Shown here: one piece after another, positions 49,179-58,301 of the stretch
Position numbering within the stretch: position 1 is the stretch's first letter
Layout: the number at the start of each line of letters is the position of its first letter
Notes under the pieces: model-generated
The model's input: only the letters and a program-made list of their open reading frames with translations
Database searches by the model: none
Told to the model about the DNA's origin: nothing
NCBI GenBank assembly: GCA_015060225.1
Contig: SUYX01000005.1
Span: 1 to 64,000, forward strand
Length of the DNA stretch: 64,000 bases
Reading direction: 5' to 3'
DNA from: Bacteroidales bacterium
GTDB taxonomy: Bacteria > Bacteroidota > Bacteroidia > Bacteroidales > UBA932
Program-made: the position numbers and the translations under genes

Positions 49179-49961
49179 ATGGATAAAAAGAACTACAGGT
49201 TTTTCCTCTTTGACCTCGACCGCACTCTATGGGATTTTGATAAGAATGCCAAAAATGCCCTGTTCAAACTGGTGGATTCCCAGCAGTTGCCCCACCTGTT
49301 TGGCGTAACGGACAAGGAGGAGTTTTTCCAAAGGTATGAGGTTATAAACCAGGGGCTGTGGAAACAGTATGAAAGGGGTGAGATACTCAAGGAGGAACTC
49401 AGGTGCAACAGGTTCCTCTTTACCCTGCAGGAGATTCTCAGGAGTGCACCGGAGGGTTCACTTCCTGCACATAGCTTTTCCCCCGGTGAACTGCACTCCT
49501 TTGCACTTGCATTTGGAGAGAAATATCTGGAGTTCATGGCAATGGAAACAGGGCTGATACCTGGTGCAGAAGAGGTTCTTGAAGCAGTTAAGGCCAAAGG
49601 AGGAAAGATTGCCATAATATCCAATGGCTTTAAAGGGGTCCAGTACCGCAAGATGAACACAACCTGTGTACATAAGTATGTAGATGCCGTAATTGTCTCA
49701 GAAGAGATTGGGGTCATGAAACCATCCCCTATAATATTCAGGAAGGCTCTTGAAGCAATATGCGGTGAAGAGTATTATAAAGAGTCCCCATCCAGGGCAA
49801 GGAATGAGGCCATTATGGTTGGTGATGATTTTGCAAATGATATTGAAGGTGCCCAGATTTTTGGGATAGACCAATTCTACTACAACCCATACAACAGGGA
49901 GTGCGATGGAGGGCCTACATACGAAAGCGGCAATCTTTCCACCCTGCTTGAATATATCTGA
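49179..49961 (+). CDS. YjjG-family noncanonical pyrimidine nucleotidase (HAD)
   Basis: FFLFDLDRTLWDFDKNAKNAL, IISNGFKGVQYRKM, MVGDDFANDIEGAQ. Confidence 0.9.
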   Translation: MDKKNYRFFLFDLDRTLWDFDKNAKNALFKLVDSQQLPHLFGVTDKEEFFQRYEVINQGLWKQYERGEILKEELRCNRFLFTLQEILRSAPEGSLPAHSFSPGELHSFALAFGEKYLEFMAMETGLIPGAEEVLEAVKAKGGKIAIISNGFKGVQYRKMNTTCVHKYVDAVIVSEEIGVMKPSPIIFRKALEAICGEEYYKESPSRARNEAIMVGDDFANDIEGAQIFGIDQFYYNPYNRECDGGPTYESGNLSTLLEYI

Positions 49962-49965
49962 CCCG

Positions 49966-50292
49966 CTACTCCACCACTATGAACACCTCCTCATCCTTCT
50001 GATGGAAGAGATATTGTTCCCTGGCAAACTTCTCCAGGCTGTCTTTGTTTGATGTAAGTTCATTGAGTTTCTCATCAGTCTGCTTTATGGCCTGCCGGTA
50101 ATACTCCTTCTGCCTCTGCTGGGAAGATACGGTACTGAGGTCGTCCAGCCACACAAAAAGATTGTTGGTATCTATAAAAAGAACCCACACAAGAAAGAAC
50201 ATGGTTACTACCACATACTTGTTACGTATGAATTTCAATACTTTAGACTCCGCAATCCCCCTTTTTATGTTTTGTATAACCTTTTTTGCCAT
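49966..50292 (-). CDS. Septum formation initiator family protein (FtsB/DivIC-like)
   Basis: One TM helix followed by coiled coil and KFAREQYLFHQKDEEVFIV. Confidence 0.82.
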   Translation of the reverse strand: MAKKVIQNIKRGIAESKVLKFIRNKYVVVTMFFLVWVLFIDTNNLFVWLDDLSTVSSQQRQKEYYRQAIKQTDEKLNELTSNKDSLEKFAREQYLFHQKDEEVFIVVE

Positions 50293-50339
50293 ATTTTTAC
50301 TAATTTAGCGCAAAATTAACTTAAAAATCTGAATATAAT

Positions 50340-51242
50340 ATGAAACCCGCACTAATTATTTTGGCCGCAGGAATGGGAAGCAGATATGGAGGTCTGAAAC
50401 AGATGGATGGAGTTGGGCCAAACGGTGAAACCATACTTGACTATTCTGTATATGACGCCATAAAAGGAGGCTTTGGAAAAGTTGTGTTTGTTGTAAGGAA
50501 AAACTTCAGAAGGGAGTTTGAGGAGAAGATTGCAGCAAAATACAACAGTTTCGTTGAGGTTGAGTTTGTAGAGCAGGAACTTGACAAGCTCCCTTATGGG
50601 TTCACACTTGCTCCAGGCAGGGAGAAACCATGGGGAACTGCACACGCAATGCTTATGGCGGCGGAGGTTGTCAACACCCCTGCTGCTGTAATCAATGCTG
50701 ACGACTTCTACGGCAAGGAGTCTTTCAGGGTACTTGGAGAATTCCTTACAAAAAATGAAGGCAACAAAGGGAAATACTGCATGGTGGGTTTCTATCTGAA
50801 CAAGACACTTTCAGAGAATGGAGAGGTTTCAAGAGGAATATGCACCGTTAATTCCAACAATTACCTTACAACTGTAGAAGAGCACCACAAGATATCTGAA
50901 CAGGGTGGAAAAATATCGGGAATAGGAATGGATGGTGTGAGGAAAGAACTCCCGGAAGATGCATATGCATCAATGAACATGTGGGGCTTTACCCCCGATA
51001 TCTTCCCTCATACAGAAAAACTGTTCAAAGATTTCCTAAAGAAGAACGGGAACGAGCCAAAGAAGGAGTTCTATATACCGTTTGTGGTGAATGATGCCAT
51101 AGAAAAAGGGAAATGCACAGTGGAAGTCCTGTCCACTCCCGACAAATGGTTTGGCGTAACATTCCAGGAAGACCGTCCTACCGTTGTTGAGAAACTCAAG
51201 AAAATGACAGAAGAGGGTTTGTACCCGTCACCTCTTTTCTAA
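50340..51242 (+). CDS. Sugar-phosphate nucleotidyltransferase
   Basis: ALIILAAGMGSRYGGLKQMDGVGPNGETILDYSVYDA; AVINADDFYGKESF. Confidence 0.88.
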   Translation: MKPALIILAAGMGSRYGGLKQMDGVGPNGETILDYSVYDAIKGGFGKVVFVVRKNFRREFEEKIAAKYNSFVEVEFVEQELDKLPYGFTLAPGREKPWGTAHAMLMAAEVVNTPAAVINADDFYGKESFRVLGEFLTKNEGNKGKYCMVGFYLNKTLSENGEVSRGICTVNSNNYLTTVEEHHKISEQGGKISGIGMDGVRKELPEDAYASMNMWGFTPDIFPHTEKLFKDFLKKNGNEPKKEFYIPFVVNDAIEKGKCTVEVLSTPDKWFGVTFQEDRPTVVEKLKKMTEEGLYPSPLF

Positions 51243-51248
51243 AAGGAT

Positions 51249-52088
51249 ATGTCAAGAAAAATTGAACATTACTTACCCAGCCTGTCCCAATGCTGGGTAA
51301 TTGTTTTTTTCCTCATTGCTGTGGGGGGATTTGGGGTGGGATTGCTACTTCAGATGGTAGGGATGCTTCTTGAATTTGATGTGGCATCACTTAACCCGTT
51401 GGTCTCGTATATCCTCCCAATTATTCCAGCGCTGCTATACATATTTTTCAGCCCTCCAACCACCAGGTACGCCGTTCCTCTGCAGGATGGGCAATGGGGG
51501 AAAGTTCCACCCGTTGCGGCATATCCCCTACTGGCAATTGCAACTGTTGCAATGGGGTTTGTTAGTGAGCCGCTCAGCAGCTGGCTCCCTATGCCCGACC
51601 ATATAAAAGCAATCTTTGAAAAAATACTTTCAGATTCATTCTGGGCATTCCTTGCAACTATAATTGCAGCTCCTGTACTGGAGGAATTCATTTTGAGGGG
51701 AATAATTGAAAGGGGGCTTCTCCATTGGCTTTCACCATGGAAAGCAATCCTATGGAGTGCATTCTTCTTTGCCCTGATACATCTCAATCCCTGGCAGGCA
51801 ACCGGTGCATTCATAGCCGGAATCCTGTTTGGCTGGATATACTGGAAAACCCGCTCGCTTGCAGCATGCATCTTTGCCCACATGACAAACAATGCAACAG
51901 CATACCTTATACAGTACCTGTTTCCAAATCTTCCTCCCGACAGTACATACAAAGATCTTTTTACCCTCCATGCACCTGGCTATTACTGCATAGTTTTTGT
52001 TATATTTGCATTTTTATTGGCTGCCATACTGTTTTACTTTGACAAAAACCTTGGAGCAGAGGCGGCACAAGGAGAAAACAACCGTTAA
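51249..52088 (+). CDS. CPBP-family intramembrane glutamic endopeptidase
   Basis: APVLEEFILRGIIERGL...FFALIHLNPWQATGAFIAGILFGW...FAHMTNNATAYL motifs. Confidence 0.9.
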   Translation: MSRKIEHYLPSLSQCWVIVFFLIAVGGFGVGLLLQMVGMLLEFDVASLNPLVSYILPIIPALLYIFFSPPTTRYAVPLQDGQWGKVPPVAAYPLLAIATVAMGFVSEPLSSWLPMPDHIKAIFEKILSDSFWAFLATIIAAPVLEEFILRGIIERGLLHWLSPWKAILWSAFFFALIHLNPWQATGAFIAGILFGWIYWKTRSLAACIFAHMTNNATAYLIQYLFPNLPPDSTYKDLFTLHAPGYYCIVFVIFAFLLAAILFYFDKNLGAEAAQGENNR

Positions 52089-52100
52089 CAGGCTAGATTT

Positions 52101-53282
52101 ATGAACAAATTATATCCTATTAAATTCATTCCCGACGCAAGAGAGAGGATTTGGGGAGGAGATTACCTTGCAAAAGTCCTGAATAAGAACTTTGAAGAGG
52201 AGACAGCAAACCGGAATATTGGCGAGAGTTGGGAATTATGGAGTCTGTATGGCGGCAGCTCTACCGTAGAGAACGGTTTTCTTGCAGGAAATACCCTTGA
52301 TGAGCTTATGGAGATTTACCTTGGAGACCTTGTTGGAGAAGAGGTGTTCAACTACTATAAAGGTGATTTTCCACTGCTTGTAAAAATACTGGATATAAAA
52401 GAGAGGATATCTGTACAAGTACATCCAAGCAATGAATTTGCATTTGAGAGGGAGAACTCATACGGCAAAGCTGAGCTCTGGTACATAATGGATGCCCAAC
52501 CTGGGGCAAAACTGTATGTGGGATTCAACAGGGAGGTTACACCTGTTGAACTTTACAACAAATGCAAGGATGGTACCGTAACTGAACTGCTCAACTGCTA
52601 TACCCCTAAAAAAGGGGATTGCATCTACATACAGCCAGGGTGTATACACTCGGCTGAGGGAGAGGTTGTAATAGCAGAAATCCAGCAAAGTTCAGACATC
52701 TCTTACCGCCTGTACGACTGGGGAAGGGAGAACAACCCCAAAACAGCCAGAAGGATGGACCTTGAAGACGCCATAGATGTCATAGACTATTCAAAATTTG
52801 AGGAAGAGAAATATTACTTCAGCAATGTAACCGGCAGCTGTACCATAGCCGATACTGCAAATTTTGTTGTAAAGATACTTGACCTTAACGGACCACAAAG
52901 GATTGTACCTTCACTGAAAGGAAGCTTTACAGTTTACACATGTGTGGATGGAGAGGCTGCAATAAAGACAAATGACGGCACACTGTACCCGCTGAAAAAG
53001 GGGGAAACCATCTTCATTCCTGCTTCCATGGAAGATTTCCAGCTTATACCTGCCGGCGGCAATCCCCAAATCCTTGAATCGTATATGCCGCAACTTACAG
53101 AGACCCCTGACCTGTACCTCAACTACGATGAGCCTGAAGATGAAGCCCACGGCTCATATAAGGATACAGTTCCTGCAGAAGACGATGAAGATGACGGGTG
53201 CGGATGCGGACACCACCATGATCATGACCACTGCAATTGCCATGGCGGACACTCCCACCCTGGAGAAACCTTTTTCAAATGA
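52101..53282 (+). CDS. manA: Mannose-6-phosphate isomerase, class I, with a His/Cys-rich C-terminal tail
   Basis: YPIKFIPDARERIWGGDYLAKVL, ISVQVHPSNEFAFERENSYGKAELWYIMDAQPGAKLYVGF; tail DDGCGCGHHHDHDHCNCHGGHSHPGETFFK. Confidence 0.9.
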   Translation: MNKLYPIKFIPDARERIWGGDYLAKVLNKNFEEETANRNIGESWELWSLYGGSSTVENGFLAGNTLDELMEIYLGDLVGEEVFNYYKGDFPLLVKILDIKERISVQVHPSNEFAFERENSYGKAELWYIMDAQPGAKLYVGFNREVTPVELYNKCKDGTVTELLNCYTPKKGDCIYIQPGCIHSAEGEVVIAEIQQSSDISYRLYDWGRENNPKTARRMDLEDAIDVIDYSKFEEEKYYFSNVTGSCTIADTANFVVKILDLNGPQRIVPSLKGSFTVYTCVDGEAAIKTNDGTLYPLKKGETIFIPASMEDFQLIPAGGNPQILESYMPQLTETPDLYLNYDEPEDEAHGSYKDTVPAEDDEDDGCGCGHHHDHDHCNCHGGHSHPGETFFK

Positions 53283-53665
53283 GCTCCATGACTCCGGAAG
53301 TAAGGATAGACAAATACTTGTGGGCCATAAGGGTATTCAAGACCCGCTCCGAGGCTGCTGATGCATGCAAGACCAACAAGGTACATGTTAACGGCAGCGA
53401 GGCCAAATCTTCCCGAAATGTTAAGGAGGGGGATATCATAACAGTACGTAAAGGGGCAATCAGATACCAGTATCAGGTTCTTGTACCTATTGACAAACGC
53501 CAGGGGGCAGCTTTGGTACCACAATATGCCATTAACATCACCCCTCAGGAAGAACTTGACAAGCTCAATGCTCCAAATGAAACTATATTCCTGAAAAGGG
53601 ACCGCGGCACCGGCCGGCCAACAAAAAAGGAGCGTCGCGATATTGAGAAGCTCCTTGGCCTATAA
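53279..53665 (+). CDS. S4 RNA-binding domain protein (HslR-like)
   Basis: VRIDKYLWAIRVFKTRSEAADACKTNKVHVNGSEAKSSRNVKEGDII; ATGA overlap with manA. Confidence 0.88.
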   Translation: MSSMTPEVRIDKYLWAIRVFKTRSEAADACKTNKVHVNGSEAKSSRNVKEGDIITVRKGAIRYQYQVLVPIDKRQGAALVPQYAINITPQEELDKLNAPNETIFLKRDRGTGRPTKKERRDIEKLLGL

Positions 53666-53676
53666 ATCATAAAGTC

Positions 53677-54258
53677 TTACAAACAGTCCTTTTTGGGTTT
53701 TGTATTGGCAATGTTCATTGCCCTGTCGGGACCAAGAGTAACAAATGCCTTTATTGCTTCAATGGCCTTATCCTCTATGAAAGGAAGTTCCTTTTCCTCT
53801 TCAGATGTCCACTTGCCAAGGACATAATCAACCTGGTGACCTTTTGCAAAATTATCACTGATACCAACCCTCAATCTTGCATAGTTGTTGTTCCCAAGAC
53901 ACTCATCAATGCTCTTGAGACCATTGTGTCCTCCCGACGAACCCTGTTTGCGCATGCGCTGGCTCCCGAACGGGAGTGCCAGATCATCCAGAACCACAAG
54001 AAGGTTCTCCTGCTTTATCTTCTCTGCCTGCAGCCAGTAGTTGACCGCCTTGCCACTGAGATTCATATAGGTAGAAGGCTTGAGAAGGACAAGTTTGTGC
54101 CCCCTTACAGAAACTGTACATGTAGAACCGTATCTTCCCGACAAAAAAGAAGTGCCGGAAGCTTTTGCAAAAGCATCCAGCACTTTGAAACCTATATTGT
54201 GTCGGGTATCTGCATATTCAGCACCAATATTGCCCAATCCTGCAATAAGAAAATTCAT
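53677..54258 (-). CDS. pth: Peptidyl-tRNA hydrolase
   Basis: FLIAGLGNIGAEYADTRHNIGFKVLDAFA, LVLLKPSTYMNLSGKAV, GSSGGHNGLKSI. Confidence 0.95.
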   Translation of the reverse strand: MNFLIAGLGNIGAEYADTRHNIGFKVLDAFAKASGTSFLSGRYGSTCTVSVRGHKLVLLKPSTYMNLSGKAVNYWLQAEKIKQENLLVVLDDLALPFGSQRMRKQGSSGGHNGLKSIDECLGNNNYARLRVGISDNFAKGHQVDYVLGKWTSEEEKELPFIEDKAIEAIKAFVTLGPDRAMNIANTKPKKDCL

Positions 54259-54280
54259 ACCCGAAGACAATTGTCAGTTA

Positions 54281-54871
54281 TTACTTCTTACCTGCAGCTT
54301 TTGCAGCGGCAGCAGCACCTAGAGCAGCACGTGTCATCTTAACAGCACAAACGATTGTAGCTTTAGGAGATACGATGTTGATGTTCTCATAGCTCAAATC
54401 ACCTGCCACGATAGTCTTGCCAAGACCAAGAGTAGTGATATCTACCTCCAAAGTGTCAGGAAGCTTGTCCATGAATGCAGAAACTTTAAGTTTTCTTGCA
54501 GAAACCATAAGTTTACCACCCTGTTTTACACCCTCAGAGTTACCTGTGATAACAACAGGAACATCAATTACAACAGGTTTCTCAGGATTGATGGCCAAGA
54601 AATCCACATGAAGGGCCTCGTCAGTTACAGGATGATACTGTACTGCGTGGAATACGCACTGGTATGATTTACCCTCTACCTCAATGTCAATGATGTATGA
54701 GTTAGGTGTGTGGGTGATTTTTTTCAACTCTTTTGCATCCAAAGCAAAGTTTACGTTCTCAATGTTGTTGCCGTAGATAACGCAAGGAACCTGCTCGTTT
54801 CTACGAATCTGTTTAAGGCTCTGTTTGTTGCCGATAACTCTGGCAACACCTTTAAGTGAAATGTGTTTCAT
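54281..54871 (-). CDS. rplY: 50S ribosomal protein L25/general stress protein Ctc
   Basis: MKHISLKGVARVIGNKQSLKQIRRNEQVPCVIYG; upstream of pth. Confidence 0.92.
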   Translation of the reverse strand: MKHISLKGVARVIGNKQSLKQIRRNEQVPCVIYGNNIENVNFALDAKELKKITHTPNSYIIDIEVEGKSYQCVFHAVQYHPVTDEALHVDFLAINPEKPVVIDVPVVITGNSEGVKQGGKLMVSARKLKVSAFMDKLPDTLEVDITTLGLGKTIVAGDLSYENINIVSPKATIVCAVKMTRAALGAAAAAKAAGKK

Positions 54872-55070
54872 TGTAAAAAAATTATTATTTGTGTTACTCA
54901 GTCCGGATTCTCCGGACCCCATTGCACCAAAAAGCAGTACCGTATTGTGCCCACTTTTTGTGAGCCGCAAAAGTAGTGATTTTATTCATAAATGCAAAAA
55001 GTATTTTACCCTCAGGAAATTATTGTTTAAATTTGATGATACAAGACAACAAACTTAAAAGAATAATATT

Positions 55071-55625
55071 ATGGCTAAAAAATTCATTTGTACAGTATGC
55101 GGTTATGTTCACGAGGGTGATACCGCACCGGAGAAATGTCCTCTATGTAAAGTTCCTGCTGAGAAATTCAAGGAAGTTATTGAAAATGAGGGGGCCCTTG
55201 CTTGGGCTGATGAGCACAGGATTGGCGTTGCAAAAGGGTGTGACGCTGAGATATGGGAAGGTCTTCAGGCCCACTTTACCGGAGAGTGCACTGAGGTTGG
55301 AATGTACTTGGCAATGAGCCGACAGGCAGACAGGGAGGGATACCCTGAGGTTGCTGAAGCATACAGGAGAATTGCATGGGAAGAGGCTGAGCACGCAGCT
55401 AAATTTGCAGAGCTTATTGGTGAGGTTGTATGGGACACCAAGACCAACCTTAAAAAAAGGATGGAGGCTGAGTGTGGCGCATGCGCAGACAAAAAGAGAA
55501 TTGCAACCAAAGCAAAACAGCTCAACCTTGACGCCATCCACGATACAGTTCACGAGATGTGCAAGGACGAGGCCCGTCACGGACAGGTATTTGAAGGCTT
55601 GTACAAGAGATTCTTTGAGAAATAA
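55071..55625 (+). CDS. rbr: Reverse rubrerythrin (N-terminal rubredoxin domain, C-terminal ferritin-like domain)
   Basis: [29 protein letters not shown] at the N-terminus, then [13 protein letters not shown] and DEARHG diiron ligands. Confidence 0.93.
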   Translation: MAKKFICTVCGYVHEGDTAPEKCPLCKVPAEKFKEVIENEGALAWADEHRIGVAKGCDAEIWEGLQAHFTGECTEVGMYLAMSRQADREGYPEVAEAYRRIAWEEAEHAAKFAELIGEVVWDTKTNLKKRMEAECGACADKKRIATKAKQLNLDAIHDTVHEMCKDEARHGQVFEGLYKRFFEK

Positions 55626-55646
55626 CAGGGAATATATAATCATCAG

Positions 55647-55684
55647 GCAGGAGGAAAACAGACAGGTTTCCCTCCTGCTTTTTT
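55647..55684 (+). terminator. Rho-independent terminator after rubrerythrin
   Basis: gcaggaggaaa...tttccctcctgctttttt. Confidence 0.75.
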
Positions 55685-55807
55685 CATGCCTCTAATCATC
55701 CGACATCGGGATCAGCACCTCTGCGCATTCAATACACTTTTGTATTGAGTCCGGAGTTCTCTGCCTCAAGAATGTCACATTGAGCACACTTTTATTATTG
55801 GGTCAAA

Positions 55808-56935
55808 CTACTCCTGGGAAGTTTCCGTTGCCAGATAACCCGTATCCTTGCTCCATTTGAAGTTTGCGTAATATTTGAGGAGCACAGGATCAGCAGTTGG
55901 ACTCGGAATATATGTACTCAAACCTGAATATTTGCTTTTGGCTACAGGCACCTCAATGAAATATGGTGTTGCATCCTTGTATACCACAGCCTTATCCAAT
56001 GCCTGCCTGAAGGCACTGTCATCACCACCTGAGAGTGAATTTACCAGACCGCCCAGATCATAGAACCAATGTTTCCCACCCCTATAATAGCGCTGTATTG
56101 AGAGGGTATCCACATTTGAGATGTTGTCACCATAATTCCTGAATATCCTTGCAGCCTCCACAGCCAGCTCGTCCAGAGCTGAGCTCTTTACAAGGGAAAC
56201 GGTTGCTGAACGGTATGATCCGCTCTGTCCGTTGTAGAAATCAAAATATTCCCTGGCGACACTTTCCATCTCAATTGGGGTCTTGAATATATGTTTCATT
56301 ATCTTGTCATATGGGAACCCCTGGGAAAGTATTTCAGTTGGGGAAGAGAGGACATAATCCACAGAGTCCTTGAGCTCGTATGCCACCTCGATACCACCCA
56401 TAAGACATGCGTCAAAAATTACAAACTCCATCTTGCATGGAAGGGCTTTTGCCAATTCAATCACATCCATCTCCTTACCTGCATCAGAGCCGAACGATTT
56501 TGAGTAATACCCCTGCGGCAACCATCCGGTACCATGAGACCATAAAACAAGTCCATATTCCTGTGCAGGGAACATTGTCCGTGAAACCTTGAGTACATTG
56601 GCCAGGGACTTGGAATCTGCAGAATTCTGCGGAGGGAAACGGTATACTGTATCCTGAACAGCCTTTCCGCTCTCATCTTTATACAGATGCAGCAATACGG
56701 GATTGGAAGAAACAAGATGCATATACACCAGCAGGTTGTCTTCTGCCGGGACAAATCCCTTCTTCATGGACTCCAGATTGTTCTCAGCCTGGGATGAAAG
56801 GTTGTTGTTGGCAACCATATATACCAGTACAGTTTTCTGCTTCTCTGTAAATTGAGGAGGCTCCTCATTAACAGGATCACATGCCATTGCCACTACCGAC
56901 ATTAAAAACAATATAAGGTATCTCTTCATGATCAT
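55808..56935 (-). CDS. Clostripain-related (C11) cysteine peptidase, lipoprotein
   Basis: Lipobox-like VVAMAC; TVLVYMVANNNLSSQAENNLESM, LVLWSHGTGW, VIFDACLMGGIEVAYEL. Confidence 0.9.
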   Translation of the reverse strand: MIMKRYLILFLMSVVAMACDPVNEEPPQFTEKQKTVLVYMVANNNLSSQAENNLESMKKGFVPAEDNLLVYMHLVSSNPVLLHLYKDESGKAVQDTVYRFPPQNSADSKSLANVLKVSRTMFPAQEYGLVLWSHGTGWLPQGYYSKSFGSDAGKEMDVIELAKALPCKMEFVIFDACLMGGIEVAYELKDSVDYVLSSPTEILSQGFPYDKIMKHIFKTPIEMESVAREYFDFYNGQSGSYRSATVSLVKSSALDELAVEAARIFRNYGDNISNVDTLSIQRYYRGGKHWFYDLGGLVNSLSGGDDSAFRQALDKAVVYKDATPYFIEVPVAKSKYSGLSTYIPSPTADPVLLKYYANFKWSKDTGYLATETSQE

Positions 56936-57307
56936 CTAGTGTTTAAATACAAAATACACAGCAAGCACCAGAAAAACGAACGCTATAAGGTGGTTCATCC
57001 TGAAACTCTCTGTCTTGAAAAATATTGCCGAGAAAGCCACAAAAATAAGCAGCGTTATCACCTCCTGTATAACCTTGAGCTGTATAAGGTTAAAAGGGCC
57101 TCCATGCATGTTTGACCCTATCCTGTTTGCAGGCACCTGGAAACAGTACTCAAAGAAAGCTATTAGCCAGCTGATTATGATAATCCCGAACATCCCCCAT
57201 TTTGGAAGCATCTTGTCCGCTCCAAACTTAAGATGGCCATACCAGGCCAAGGTCATGAAACTGTTTGAAACTATCAGCAGTATTATTGTAAGCAGTCCTT
57301 TACCCAT
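56936..57307 (-). CDS. DMT family protein (DUF486)
   Basis: FMTLAWYGHLKF...ISWLIAFFEYCFQVPANRIGS. Confidence 0.88.
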   Translation of the reverse strand: MGKGLLTIILLIVSNSFMTLAWYGHLKFGADKMLPKWGMFGIIIISWLIAFFEYCFQVPANRIGSNMHGGPFNLIQLKVIQEVITLLIFVAFSAIFFKTESFRMNHLIAFVFLVLAVYFVFKH

Positions 57308-57378
57308 TTTCTACGACAATTAAACAAACACCTACCTAAATGTGTTTGATAAACGACAAAATTAGAAAAATTTTTACA

Positions 57379-57386
57379 TATATTTG
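57379..57386 (+). promoter_or_regulatory. Bacteroidota -7 box (TATATTTG)
   Basis: TAnnTTTG immediately upstream of the YtxH-like gene. Confidence 0.4.
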
Positions 57387-57392
57387 CTTGTT

Positions 57393-57590
57393 ATGAAATG
57401 TAAAGGATTAATTGCTTTTATTGGCGGTGCACTTGCAGGTGCAGCAGCTGCTATTCTTCTGGCTCCTGATTCTGGTGAAAATACCAGAAAAAAGCTGAAA
57501 GAAAAAGCCCGGCATGAGTATGAAAACATCAAAAACAGGGTTGCACAGGCCAAATGCGACTGCAGCGATCCGGATTGTGGATGTGAGTAG
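57393..57590 (+). CDS. YtxH domain-containing protein
   Basis: LIAFIGGALAGAAAAILLAPDSGENTRKKLKEKA; the ORF track's TTG start overlaps the -7 box, so ATG 57393 preferred. Confidence 0.82.
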   Translation: MKCKGLIAFIGGALAGAAAAILLAPDSGENTRKKLKEKARHEYENIKNRVAQAKCDCSDPDCGCE

Positions 57591-57632
57591 CCCGCAGCAA
57601 GACTTGACCTTACTTGTAAAAATCAATCAATC

Positions 57633-57989
57633 ATGGCAGAAGAAACAAAAGACAACAGGCTGGATGATATCAGGCAGACTGTAAAGGATTATGTGAATCT
57701 CAGGACAGATGAGTACAAGCTTAAAGGGGTTGAAAATTTCTCCATCATCTCCAACAAACTGCTTGTAATGCTTATAGCCACAATGCTCGGAGCTGTCATA
57801 CTGCAGCTGCTGGGCTTTACCATTGCATTCACTATAGGGGAACTCACAGGAAGTACGGCAATCGGATTCTGTGCAACTGCCCTTCTATTTGCCATTGTAC
57901 TTGCAATAATATACCTCAAACGTGAAACCCTTTTCCTGAACAGGATGGTGAGGATGTATGCCAAAATGTTTTTTGGGAACAACAAATGA
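57633..57989 (+). CDS. Putative holin-superfamily / phage-holin-family membrane protein
   Basis: Amphipathic N-terminus then two TM helices; follows the YtxH gene. Confidence 0.65.
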   Translation: MAEETKDNRLDDIRQTVKDYVNLRTDEYKLKGVENFSIISNKLLVMLIATMLGAVILQLLGFTIAFTIGELTGSTAIGFCATALLFAIVLAIIYLKRETLFLNRMVRMYAKMFFGNNK

Positions 57990-58294
57990 AAATTGCCATG
58001 AGAGAGATCAGAAATATGGAAGAGCTCAAGATGGCCCAGATGGATATTGAGCACAAGATTGCATTGAAGGAGATGGAGCTGCAGGCCCACATGAACTCCA
58101 TAAAGGAACTGCTGAACCCTATTACATATATTAATTATGCAATATCAAAAGTTGCAGTGCTGGAGCAGCTGTTTGCCTCCTTCTATAAAGGATACACTAC
58201 GGTAAAGGAGATGATTTCCCAGTACAGGAACAGGAAATCTCCAAATGTAGAGTCTGAAGATACAGACAATATTCCCGACAACAACCAACAATAA
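57986..58294 (+). CDS. Hypothetical protein of the YtxH/holin cluster
   Basis: 4-nt overlap with the upstream gene; helical, charged ORF. Confidence 0.6.
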   Translation: MKIAMREIRNMEELKMAQMDIEHKIALKEMELQAHMNSIKELLNPITYINYAISKVAVLEQLFASFYKGYTTVKEMISQYRNRKSPNVESEDTDNIPDNNQQ

Positions 58295-58301
58295 AAACTA
58301 T

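Noticed and set aside
57325-57348. Inverted repeat caaacac / gtgtttg between DUF486 and YtxH-like genes
   Set aside because: Only 7 bp with a 10-nt loop and no T tract; could be an operator but too weak to call alone.
57393-58294. Prophage lysis module
   Set aside because: A holin-like protein alone, with no phage structural, integrase or endolysin genes nearby; the gene context is core.
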